The notes beneath the pieces were generated by a model. That model did no database searches. It saw nothing but the letters and a program-made list of their open reading frames with translations, and had not been told where the DNA came from. A stretch of DNA of 64,000 bases, from the NCBI GenBank assembly GCA_002964805.2, contig PUDQ02000003.1, positions 4,340,001 to 4,404,000 of the forward strand, in the 5' to 3' direction. The stretch comes from Trametes villosa. Taxonomy: Eukaryota; Basidiomycota; Agaricomycetes; Polyporales; Polyporaceae. The translations under genes and the position numbers were made by a program. Below are positions 54,206 through 64,000 of the stretch, piece after piece; position 1 is the first letter of the stretch, and each line of letters begins with the position of its first letter.

Positions 54206-56944
54206 TCTTTCCTCGAACGTCCACAGATGCAGTCTCACGATCAGGCACCCTGCTCGTCTCGCGGAACGAAATATATTCATCTACCGAACAGTACAGCCCG
54301 CCCGCCGACACCATCGGAGCGTGCGCACACCGCCGAAGCCGCCATCCACGCCCGCTCTCCTGGCGCGCACGGATCTCGCCCTCGTCCAGCCGCCTGAAGT
54401 ACTCGTCGTCGTCCGAGTCCTCGACGTACGTCCTCTGGTCCTTCGTGCGCAGCCCCTTGCCCTTCGCCTTCTTCCTCTCGGCCGACACCTCCTGCAGCGG
54501 CTGCTCGTCCTCCTCCGACTCCTCGCCGCCTCCGTTCAGCCGCTGGGTCTCCGCCTGCATCTGCGTGATCAGGTGCTGGCGGAGCGCCTTGTCGCCCTGC
54601 ACCGCGACCTCGTACAGCTCGCGCTGCTGCTCGGTGAGCGGCGTGTACAGCACGTACTCCTTCTTCGGCGGCAGCTGCATCTCCACGTCGGCCTTCATGC
54701 GGCGCAGGAGGAATGGCCGGAGAATGTCGTGTAGGGAATGGATGAGCTTCGCCTCACGATCCGACGCGAGCTTGCTCTGCAGCCTGCTCTCGTCGAACCT
54801 GCGGAGCCTCAATAGTCTGACAGTCTTAGGTGAAATGACGAACTCACCATGACTGGAACGTGGCGAGGTCGCCGAAGATCTCGGGCAGCACAAAGTTGAG
54901 CAGCGCCCACAGCTCCGCGAGATTGTTCTACACGGTCACTGTCAGCACAGGGCACGGCCACGGGAGCATACACGCACCTGAAGGGGAGTCCCAGTAAGCA
55001 CCATCCGCGCCGACGACGGGATGCGCTTGATCTCGCGCATGAGCACGCAGTCGATGTTCTTCAGCCGGTGGCCCTCGTCCACGACGATGAAGCCCCAGTG
55101 GTACTTCGCGAGCTCCGCCCGGTCGTTGATCACGATCTGGTACGTCGTCAGCACCACCGGGAAGTTCGTCTTCTGGTGCGGCTTCAGCGGCGTCGCGTTC
55201 CGCTCTGCGGGCTCCTCACGCGCGCCCTCGTCCACGGCCATCGAGTCCTCGAACTCGCTCGACTCAGCCTCCTCCATCGCCTTGCGCTTGCGCACGGGGA
55301 CTTGCACCGTGACACGCCCGCCTCGGCCACGGCCCCGCGCGACGGGCTTGCCGCGCGACCTGGTGGATCTCACCTCTACCTCCGAGTCCGAGTCGTCCTT
55401 CCGCGTCTGACTCTTGGCTGCACCCCGCCCGCGCCCTCGTCCGCGGCCACGACCCCGGCCTCGTGCTGCCTTCCCTTGTGGAGGTGGTAGAGGGGTTGGC
55501 TCTGTCTTCATGGCGTTCTTATGATAAGCGCGGTCAACCTCGTCCATGACCATGTGTGTCCGCCGAAGCTCCGCGCGTTCATCCTTGTTCCCGTAGTACA
55601 TCAAGACTGGGATGTCTGGGGCAAACTTCTGGAATTCGCGTGCCCAGTTGTCCAGCACTGCGAGCGGGCACACGACCATGAACGGTGCAGCCGTACGCTC
55701 TCGGAGGAAGGCGTGGAATGCGATGGTTTGGATGGTCTAGAAATGTATCGTCAGTCTAAGAACCCACAGTTGGGACATGCACTAGACGGGTCAAAGATCG
55801 CGCGGTCGGGCGGAGCACAAGGGCGCGGCTCTGACATACGCCTGCACTCTCAGAGAGTTACCCGCGCGTCATACAGGGAGCGAGTGCCTTTCATCGGGTG
55901 ATGGTGGCCGTATATCCGACCTGGCATAACAGACGGCGCAGACGCATCTCAGACGGTCCGATAGCCTCCCACTACTGTCCCTGGATTGTCAAACGACTCT
56001 CTCAAGCTCACAGGTTTTACCAACGCACTCACTCAAACCGTTGCGGTGTGCCGGTTGACGAGTAAGACACGCCCCGAGAGGGTAGAGGTAGCACGGAACC
56101 GACGTGGATATAGGCTGTACTCACTTTGCCGAGGCCCATCTCGTCCGCTACGGTTATAATCAGCAACCACCTCCAAGTCGTTTGGCGTCTGGCGGACGTA
56201 CCCAATATGCCGGAAATCCCGTTCTGGTGCAACCCAGCCATCCACGCGACGCCCTCCAACTGGTAATCCTTCAGCGTAGCCCCAGTGAGAAGAGCAGGTT
56301 GCTTGAAGGCCGTCTTGGTCGATGCGTCTTGTTGCAGACCATCCTCTTCTGTAGGACCAGTCCGTCCACCCTCGGCCTTCGGTCGCTTCGACCCTCGCTC
56401 GTCCTCCGAGTCCGAGACGACGCGGGCACGCTTCCTTGAGCCTTTCGCGGCAGACTTCGGTTTTACTGGACGCTTGTTTTGGATCGTACGAGCTTGGTCC
56501 ATCTGGTCCTTGAGCAGCTTGACATATGTGGCGGACTTTTCTAGGAGGCTCTCGAGTTGTATGAGACGGGAATCGACCTCCTACACTGAGCTCAGTGTGA
56601 TACGGATATACATCAAGGCTGGATACGTACATCGTCGTCTTCGGCTTCGGCTTTGGGCTGTGTGCAAGTTCAATATGAGCATATACATTGCCTAGCCAGA
56701 CCGTCTGTTGCAGGCCGTCGCGGAGCACTCTGCGCACCTTCTCATTGAGCAAGTCCTCTTCTACTGCCTTCTCCTCCTCGTCAATCTGGATATCCTATCA
56801 GCACGCACAAGCAAATGCTATATCCTCGCACACCTCTTCTATTGCGGGTGGACTTGAAGGCGGGGAAGTAGCTCGCGTCGAAGGGACTGCCGCTGGTGTA
56901 CCCGTGGAAGACGGACTCGAACGCGAGGAAGGCGCCGTCGACAT
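54129..56944 (-). pseudogene. Truncated duplicate of the SNF2 remodeller (ATPase lobe 1 only)
   Basis: Corresponds nearly base for base to 44,863-47,510: the same exon order from [10 protein letters not shown] through RRLDEGEI, then divergence at about 54,350. Eight exons map at equal sizes (for example 56944-56834, 56657-56631, 55736-54978, 54798 onward). The frame stays open through all of them and ends at a TAG in unrelated sequence (54129-54131), giving about 718 residues. Motifs I and DEGH are present; the whole second ATPase lobe is missing, so it cannot remodel nucleosomes alone. Changes are mostly silent or conservative (VVMYY to VLMYY). One intron is about 113 nt longer. Expression as a dominant-negative is possible but unproven. 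Confidence 0.85.
55811..55926. other. Insertion of about 116 bp in an intron of the SNF2 duplicate
   Basis: Between the shared gcgcggtcggg and aacagacggcg the duplicate has extra sequence that the full-length gene lacks at 46,325. It contains no obvious terminal repeats. It may be a small insertion in this copy or a deletion in the other. Confidence 0.7.
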
Positions 56945-57602
56945 TGCGTTTTAGTGTCTTGGCTGCCCTTTGCTCGTCGTCGACGGTGATGGAGGCGCTG
57001 TGGTCGGCGCAGATGACGGTGCGGAAGCAGGTTGTGGCTGCTCCTCGTCGTGCGTGACGCGTCTTGTGCGCGCCAGGTCACGCGCCAGTAACGTGCCGGG
57101 TCACGCGACTGTGACCAGAACGGCGCTTCTCGCTAGATAAGCGCTTAGAACTCTGGCCGAAACTTCTTCCAGTACCACCGTCCACGCCTTCAAAGCTGCA
57201 CGGTTCAGTAATTTAGTACCAGTATGTATGCTTGTCATTTAGTAGTCCTGGGAACGTTGAGTACGTCGCAAGTAAGCTATTGTGTACGAAGTAAGTCGTC
57301 CGGTTCGTTATTCAACTTGTGCTCGCGGTTAAACTGCGTATCGTGAACAGGTTAGTTCTACCGCAGCGCGGTGATCATGCAGCGTTCAATGAATTCGAAC
57401 CTTGCGCAGGCCGAAGAGGTACTTCACTCCCTCGATTACCGCAGGCCCTGCGCCCTAGTCCCGTGAGCATCCCATGAGGCCCGTGCCGATAAGTAAAGCT
57501 TCACCGCTCGAAACGGATGGAAACACGCTCCCCCCTCTCCTCCTGCTACGCGAACCGCCTGCGACACTGCCAGACACCACATCCTCAGACTAGCCAAGAC
57601 CA
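56945..57602. other. End of duplicated segment and lectin promoter
   Basis: Similarity to the region upstream of the full SNF2 gene continues to about 57,105 and then stops. The rest, up to the lectin ATG, has no recognised feature. Confidence 0.45.
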
Positions 57603-58972
57603 ATGACGCCATGCCACTCCTTCCTATCTGAAGGTACATTCGTTCTGGCGAACGTCAAAGGCGGAACCGCGCTCGATTTGGCGGGCGGAGGGACCCGAAT
57701 GGAAGGACATATCATCCACTACCACGATAATCAGCAGGTACGCCGCCGTGTTCCGTGCGGTTTTGCCTTCTCTAAATGTGGAACTCACATATGGGGTAGT
57801 GGAAGTTCATCAGCGCGGGCCAAGGATGGTCCATCCAGAGCGGCCGCAAGTCGAAAGACGGGAAGCTGCTCTACCTGTCCATAGCAGGCGGTCGTCTCAC
57901 AGAACACACCCCCGTAACGCCCTCCACCGTCCCCACGGGCTGGGAGATATCGCTGGTCAACGGTGCACTGAGGTGCGCCCACCCATATGATTCACCTATC
58001 CTCACCTCTCTCTCTCGCTGATCCTACATCCCTCCGTCTCAGGATCGCGTGGCCGAAGACCGACTATGTTGTCGAGCTAGGCAATTGGGGAGACCCGAAA
58101 GCCGGCACCCGCGTACGCCGTCTCCCTGACAGTCTGGCAATGATGCGGCCCCGCAAACGGCGTGCGTTGACTCTGACTGCTTCGTTCGTACAGGTACAGA
58201 TCATGCGCCTCAAGAAGGACGAGCCCTGCCAACTCTGGCACTTCACCCGCTGCGGCCAGCCCGCTGAGCTCGAGCCCGGAAATGCAGCCAAAGAACCGGC
58301 GGAACCGAAAGCCGCGAAGGAAGACGCTGCGCCTGCGGGCCTCGCGGCCCTCCTACCTCCTGCTACACACATCCTCGCGCAGACGCAAGGCGACATTGCG
58401 CTCGAGCTCGACAACGCCTCCCGGAAGTGGGTCAAGCACAAGGCCCTCCACAAGGCACCCAGCCAGCAGGTAGGCCTATGCACAGTGCTGTCTCGCACTC
58501 CAGCCTCACTCATGGCGCTCCCGGAACAGTGGCATTTTATTGCTGCGGGTGAGGAAGAGGCGGTTCAAGCCTGCCGCGCCTCTCTGGACGGCGAGCCACT
58601 ATACCTTACCGTGCAAGGACGCGCGGAGCGAGGCGCACGCGTGGTCGCGAGCCCGTACCCGGTCGGCTGGCACGTCGAACGCGCGCAGGCTAAGGACGGC
58701 AAATGCACGATACGGTCCGTCATATCCTTTGGCCGGCCCTTCTGCGACTAACCCTGATGTGATTGTGGGCATGGGGTAGTGTGTTCTGGCCAAAGACGAA
58801 CCTCGTAATCAGCGCCCAGAAGTTCTTCGATTCCGACAATGTGCGTGCTATGTGCGGCCGCTTCGCTCTGGCACGTTGATCGACGTCGGCCATACTGATG
58901 TTGGGGTTGCAGGTCCGCCTCGACGAATGCGACGATAGTCCGAGCTCGGAGTGGAGTGACCTTGCTGCGTAG
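57603..58972 (+). CDS. Ricin-B-like (beta-trefoil) lectin, tandem copy 1
   Basis: Join 57603-57737, 57800-57972, 58043-58112, 58194-58469, 58530-58714, 58780-58840, 58913-58972; 319 residues. Two beta-trefoil-like halves: GTFVLANVKGGTALDLAGG, DNQQ/WKFISAGQGW, YLSIAGG and GWEISLV in the first; HILAQTQGDIALELDNAS, SQQ/WHFIAAGEE, LYLTVQG and GWHVER in the second. QxW-like motifs are split by introns after QQ. No signal peptide is seen, so a cytoplasmic defence or storage lectin is plausible for a mushroom. There is no catalytic toxin chain. Ligand unknown. Paralog follows directly at 59404. Confidence 0.75.
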
Positions 58973-59403
58973 ATCTAGGCTCGTCTTCGCCGCCTTCCAG
59001 TAAATCTGCTCCAGTTCCGCGTGCAAAGTCAGCGAGCCTGTGGTCTTCGATGTCACCGCCCGTCTGCATCTTTCTATGCCATGCCCTTGTTGGAGTATAA
59101 ACCCTTCTCAGTTAACTGCACTTCGAATGAGCCCTAGATCCCAGAGTCGTACGGCGCTGCCCTCAACCTCCTACGATCTACATGCGAGGTCAGCGAGGCG
59201 GTTCATATGACGAGCTGCGGCAGACCTTCTGGTCCGACGATCTAGTGTCATGCGGCCTAATCTCCGGCAGCACGTCACTTCTACCGCAGCTGATGAACCG
59301 AACGTCGCGCGAGGCTTGTCCAGCTGCGGTATTTAGCGTCTCGTCGCCTGCAGCAGGTGCGTCCGCAGGCAACCGCTCACTCTTCGCTCGTCAGTAAACA
59401 CCG
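58973..59403. other. Intergenic between tandem lectins
   Basis: 431 bp, promoter of the second lectin. No element recognised. Confidence 0.45.
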
Positions 59404-60725
59404 ATGGCACTCTGCGACGCCTTCCTCCCTCATGGCACCTATATCTTGGTGAATGCCCAAGGCGGAACCGCGCTCGATTTCTACCCCACTCGGCCACGAA
59501 TTGAGGGGTATGGTCTTCATTGCGCGTGCAATCAACGGGTGCGGCATTCTCTTCCCGTTCTCCAAAGCGGGGGTCCTCCGCGCGACGACCGACTCACAGC
59601 CTCTGCAGTGGAGATTTGCCAACACGGGGAGAGGATGGGCCATCGAGAGCTGCAGGGCGTTGCAAGACGGACGACCGGCCTACCTGTCCGTGAGGGGCGC
59701 TCTGCGGGACGGCTGCGAGGTGGTGCACTCCCCCGAGCCTCTGAGTTGGTATGTGTGGAACGTCGAGGGTGCATTGAGGTGAGTACCAGGCGTGCGACAT
59801 CCGCAGAGCTCGTATTCGATATGACTGCTTGGGACGTCTATGCCTTAGAATCGGGTGGCCCGGCACCGACTACGTCGTTGCACTGGGCGGCGGGGGAAAC
59901 TCAGCGAACGCGACTCCGGTACGGCGTATATAATACACTACGCTGCGCAGCGCATCCATCCTGGCTACCTCATCCCGACAGGTTCAGATTATGCGGCTCA
60001 AACCCGGCCTCGCCTGTCAGCTCTGGTATTTTACGCGCTGCGGGGAGGATCTGGCAGCCCGCCCAACGATGGGACCTGGAGTTGAGGCTCCACCTCAAGC
60101 TTTGCCGAAGCCGGGGTCCTCTATCCACGTCCTTGCACACGTGCACGAAGCCGTCGCCCTCGAGCTCGATAGCGCATCGAGGAAGTGGGTGCGTCACCGG
60201 CCCAGCCATAAGGACCATAGCCAACAGGTAGCAGACAGGCTCCTACGCCGCTGAGCGATTGGGACTAGCCTTGCTGACTGTGGTGGACACCCCGCGCAGT
60301 GGAAGTTCATCACCAATGGCGAGGAAGACGTCATCCAAGCGGCCCGCACGTCACTAGAGGGCGAGTTGCTGTACCTCAACGTGCAAGGGCACGCAGAGCC
60401 GGGCGCACGCGTGGTCGCAAGCCCGTACCCGGTTGGTTGGCGCATCGAACGCTGCATGCCTGAAGACGGCAAACGCGTGATACGGTGAGTCGTACGCCGA
60501 GGGTCCAGCAACACTAAATGGTTACGCGCGCCCTCTAGGATCTTCTGGCCCAAGACAAACCTCGTCGTTAGCGCGCGGAACGACGGGGAGAACGACGCAG
60601 TACGTACTGGTTGGATGCTCTCCGCTTGGGTTCAGATCCTTGACATCGCTGCATAGGTGCTGCTTGCGGAATGCGACAATTCGCCGCTCTCTAAGTGGGA
60701 TGACGTCGTCGTATACTATCTGTAG
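59404..60725 (+). CDS. Ricin-B-like (beta-trefoil) lectin, tandem copy 2
   Basis: Join 59404-59538, 59609-59778, 59849-59918, 59982-60227, 60300-60484, 60539-60599, 60657-60725; 311 residues. Seven exons with the same phases as copy 1; exons 1, 3, 5 and 6 are the same length. Colinear motifs: GTYILVNAQGGTALDF, NTGRGWAIES, GWPGTDYVVALGG, VQIMRLKPGLACQLWYF, AVALELDSASRKWVRH, WKFITNGEED, VVASPYPVGWRIER, FWPKTNLVVSA. The first QQ before the splice is QR here, so one sugar-binding-type position differs. Intact frame; function presumed carbohydrate binding. Confidence 0.75.
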
Positions 60726-61330
60726 AACGTGAATGGGGGCTGTCTACTATACATGTGAGTCTTGTGGCCCACGACACGGCCGGGGGCGCTAGCTGTAGTA
60801 GAGGGAGATGATGGCCGTGAGCGTGGCAGAAGCTCGATCGCCCTCACGTTACGTGTTTTGAACCCTCTCTGACTCAAGGTCGTCGCTGGACTCTCGACGC
60901 TCGGTGCTCGCCTCGTCTCTAGTATGTCTCGCGGTCTGACGACTAGCATCGTGTCCTCAGCCGCATGCGTGCGCGCCCGTCGTTGAACGTCGCCGATGGT
61001 ACTAGCACTCCGCCAGACAACAGTCAGTCGAGACTTACGAAAGCGCACGCGGGAAAGCCGACTTACGTCTCAGGACACGCCGTTGCGGCGGGTCGTATGC
61101 TGGCAGTGAGCCCTCAGGTCCCTCTCACAGCGCCAGCTTTGCATTTTACGTACTATAGGCTTCGGACTAGAATATTGCGTCCACATGGTCAGCCTGAGCC
61201 GGCTGGCCGCAACCATGCACCTCGGGGCCCGGGCACCAGGTGCACACACTCCCACACCGTCCGCGCGTCAACGCCCGTCTTGCGTTCTGCCCACCTCCGC
61301 ATCCACCACGCAGTTTTCCTCTTAATCTCA
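60726..61330. other. Intergenic, nothing recognised
   Basis: 605 bp between the second lectin and family member G. An open frame continues upstream of member G's ATG to 60,965 without family resemblance. Confidence 0.4.
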
Positions 61331-62077
61331 ATGTCTGAACCAACACCCCAAACACACTGGACCGTCCCCGAGACCGATATCGAAGCTCCACTAGAACATG
61401 GCGATCATGAGCCCCTGACGGAGGAAGAGATGAAGGCCTTCGTGGATCTCGTGAGGAACCTCGACGTGAGAGTTGAGCGACCAAGAGCAAGTCGTCCGCA
61501 ATACTACACCCGCAGTCTTCTGCGCTGACTACGAGCACTTCCACAGATCACCGCATATCTGCACGCGCATCCCGGGCCTGTAGAGCGCACCTCCGACGAT
61601 GAGAAACTGCAGATCCTCACTGTACTGCCCGCGGTACCCGCACAGGTCCGCGAACTCGACCAGCACTACCTCTTCGGGTGGCACGTGCCAGTGGAGTGGT
61701 ACCAGCTCTTCGCCGCGGTCGTGCTCGACGAACACCCCGCATTCGGTTCCCGCCGGTGGCCCTCCCTGGAGCAGGGCGCCGACCTCTTGCGCAAGCTCTC
61801 CGGGTACGCGAACTTCTATCCCGCAGATGCCGTGCATCCCGACGCGCCGCAATGGTCGTCTGAGGGCCGCGGGGACGCGCCGGAGAGCGTGCCGCGGTTC
61901 TTCACGGTGTCGGTCGCGAATACGAGCAAGAAAGCGTGGTACTGGGATAGGAGGCCTACGCCGGCGCAGTATGAGTGGCTGAAGGGACTGATGCCCGGGG
62001 AGCCAATGTGGTTCAGGAGCCCGTATTCGAAGAAGGGGTGGGATGCGGTTGAGCGTGCGGGCGATTTCGACTGGTGA
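61331..62077 (+). CDS. Unnamed 'FGW/PGEPxWFRS' family, member G (remote copy)
   Basis: Join 61331-61465, 61547-62077; 221 residues. Exon 1: THWTVPETDIEAPLEH then FVDLVRNLD. Exon 2: ITAYLHAHPG, VLPAVPAQVRELDQHYLFGWH, AVHPDAPQW, NTSKKAWYWDRRPTPAQYEW, MPGEPMWFRS, ending DFDW. The phase-0 intron matches that of members A, C, D and E. It is strikingly similar to member F, 34 kb away on the other strand, and much less so to the others, so one of the two moved or both descend from a separate subfamily. Function unknown. Confidence 0.8.
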
Positions 62078-64000
62078 GACGCCATTGCGGCTCCCACATG
62101 TACTACACACGCCTTGCTTTGAAGCGTGTTGAGCGACTGGCGACGACACGGTAGCTATCGCGCGTAGAGTCTACTACTACGGGAGCCTTCCCTATCATAG
62201 GTATGAACGCATTCCTTAGCCGCTCTCTCACTCTTGAGCTCGGACGAAGACCTGCTGAGTATATGCCGACCGATTAAAGTACATCTATGCGAGGGAGGAA
62301 GGAGCTGTGAGTAAATGCACGCGGCTTACAGGCGGTCCGCGCTGTATCACACAAGTACGTACATGGACCGCTCGGGCTTTTCATTCGATGCACACCGGTG
62401 CCGAGAAAAGGCGAGGCCATTTTCTCTGCTTTTGACTATACGAGTCATACTTCCCACCACAGCAGTAGCATCCGAACCTCTGCGGGTCATATTCGACGGC
62501 TTCCAGCGCGGCTTCGAGGCCTGCTTACTTCGCGCCACAGCGCGGTCACGTGCTCCCGCGCGACGCGTGTGTGGCGCGATCTGGCGCGCGAGGCTGACCG
62601 CGGCTGACAGTTCGAACGTCCGCCGCCAGCCGCCGCCGCTGGGCGTACAAGGTCACGCTCTTCCGCCCGACTGCTCTTTCCTCCCTACCACCATCTACTG
62701 CTTTGTCCTCCCCACACTCAGCTGTGTCTACCGGTCTGTCTTCGGTCACTCTCTACTCGCCACCTCAAGGTATGCTACACACGCTCTCTCTCCTCGCTCG
62801 TCTATGCATGGCTCATAAATTCACGATCATAAAATTCGTGTTCCAGGGGATTCCCTTCTGTTATCTAGTTTGGCTGTGCTCCAGGTGAGTCCTCCACCTC
62901 CTTTTTTTTCTTCATTTGTGTGGGGCCTGCGTCCATTTTCTCGCGCATCACGGTTACACCTATTCCTGTCCGCACGCCGAACATCAAGGGGCTCCAGGAC
63001 ACCGCAGAGGCGGGCTCGTACTGGGATGGCAGGGAGCGATCCACCCGGGCCACACCACCGCGCTCGCGAGCGGCGGGGGTCCCGGTAGAGTTGCATCCGC
63101 CCAGTGGATAGTACGAGACCACTCGCAGGCGCACAATCTGCGACTCGCCCGAGGCACCGCGGGCCCCTTTTCTGCAGCGAGGGGATCGCTGGCACCTCGG
63201 GTGTGTTGCATTCTGATGCGCCCTAGTCGGTGACTCCGGAGGCCTGTGATGCTTTCTGGGTGCTTACGGGCAAAGTGGAGCCTGGTGCGCTAGCGGGAGG
63301 GGAAGGGGGGTTCTATTCCTGTCTTCCTCTCTCGCTATTTTTTCTCTCGAGGGAGGGCGGGCTGCGCGCGCGCGGCTCGTCCTGGCGCAGACCTTTCCGT
63401 GGTCCTCGGGATAAGTACCCTTCCCGTAAGGGAAGGGGAAACCAGCATGCGCCGAATCTCCTTTCTATACCCGTTTCCTGGCTTATGGCTTTAGGTCCTG
63501 AGAATCGTGCTGCCGCGCTGCGCTGGAAGTGTCGTCGCGTCCGAGAAGCCTGATACACCCCGAAGCTGAGTGACTCTCTTCTTCGCGCTACTGCGTCCCG
63601 TACACTGACATACGTGGTTTGACATCGCCAGGCAAGAGGCCGCCGCTGGGCATCGGTTTGGTGCTGTGACGTCGCGCCCCTCAGAAAGCGGTCACTACAC
63701 GTTCTGAGGCGCAGGGCTCGCAGTCTGAGGCGAGTATTGACCTTCACTCGCTGCTTCTATGCTGACCATCAAGCTTCCACCGCGCTGAACGTGGGGCCGC
63801 CAACCAAGACCTGTTCACCACGAACGGCCTAACGGTGCGGCCCCCGTACGTGTCCAGGATTCCTGTCCAACTCTTCTCTCGCCGGCCGTCGGCGTGCCTC
63901 TTGCGGAACCTGCTTTTTTCCCCTCCTGTGCTCTCGTCTCCGCGGCTGGGCTCTCTGGTCGCGTCAAGCTGCTCACGTCGACGAGTTTCGCTCAGCGTCT
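62078..64000. other. 1.9 kb to the window end, no confident gene
   Basis: Open frames are short or of GC-driven composition. A fragment near 62,540-62,600 (CSRATRVWRDLAREA) faintly recalls the second helix of an F-box. A perfect 8-bp inverted repeat cccttccc/gggaaggg lies at about 63,418-63,437. No gene supported. Confidence 0.35.

Noticed and set aside
62398..62607. F-box-like fragment
   Set aside because: Only about 15 residues recall an F-box helix, with no LPxE start; too weak.
63418..63437. Perfect 8-bp inverted repeat cccttccc/gggaaggg
   Set aside because: Short palindromes are expected by chance in 64 kb, and intrinsic terminators are not a fungal feature.
1..64000. CRISPR arrays, bacterial operons, ribosome-binding sites
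   Set aside because: The window is eukaryotic; no regularly spaced direct repeats of that kind were seen.

Overview
The window reads as nuclear DNA of a filamentous basidiomycete, most likely an Agaricomycete and possibly a polypore (taxonomy is inference). It is GC-rich. Genes are cut by many introns of about 40-110 nt with GT..AG ends (rarely GC..AG). Protein families fit this group: expanded F-box proteins, a class I terpene synthase fold, ricin-B-type lectins, a fungal seven-TM family and a basidiomycete-type transposon-associated protein. No rRNA, CRISPR or complete transposon was recognised. Exon models were joined by hand; each complete model quoted closes its reading frame from start to stop.

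Layout. 0-8.5 kb: F-box proteins in two subfamilies (a 3' end at the left edge plus its paralog; a 2.4 kb tandem duplication further right) around a rhodanese-domain protein. 8.9-10.0 kb: a terpene synthase-like gene with eroded metal-binding motifs. 12.2-16.6 kb: two housekeeping genes sharing a divergent promoter, GPI13 (GPI ethanolamine-phosphate transferase) and DPB4 (histone-fold subunit of DNA polymerase epsilon). 17.5-19.4 kb: a further F-box gene. 19.7-27.4 kb: six head-to-tail minus-strand members of a protein family I cannot name, one of them broken by two stop codons; a seventh sits at 61.3-62.1 kb. 27.8-30.1 kb: a 12-exon amino-acid permease. 30.9-35.5 kb: a divergent pair of F-box paralogs with identical exon phases. 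35.9-40.4 kb: a spartin/senescence-like gene with a duplicated N-terminal domain, a secreted alpha/beta hydrolase, and a decayed copy of the spartin-like 3' half. 40.6-43.3 kb: a seven-TM protein and a tRNA gene. 43.6-47.3 kb: a full SNF2-family (Lsh/Irc5-like) remodeller. 54.1-56.9 kb: a truncated direct duplicate of its first two thirds. Between the two lies a 7 kb gene-poor stretch holding one transposon-associated-type gene. 57.6-60.7 kb: two tandem seven-exon ricin-B-like lectins.

The common theme is local duplication at every scale: domains (spartin-like), exons (possibly in one family member), genes (F-box, lectins, the unnamed family) and a multi-kilobase segment (SNF2). Birth-and-death evolution is visible as intact, truncated and pseudogenised copies side by side. 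The strongest candidate for something undescribed is the unnamed 'FGW ... PGEPxW(F/Y)RS' family.
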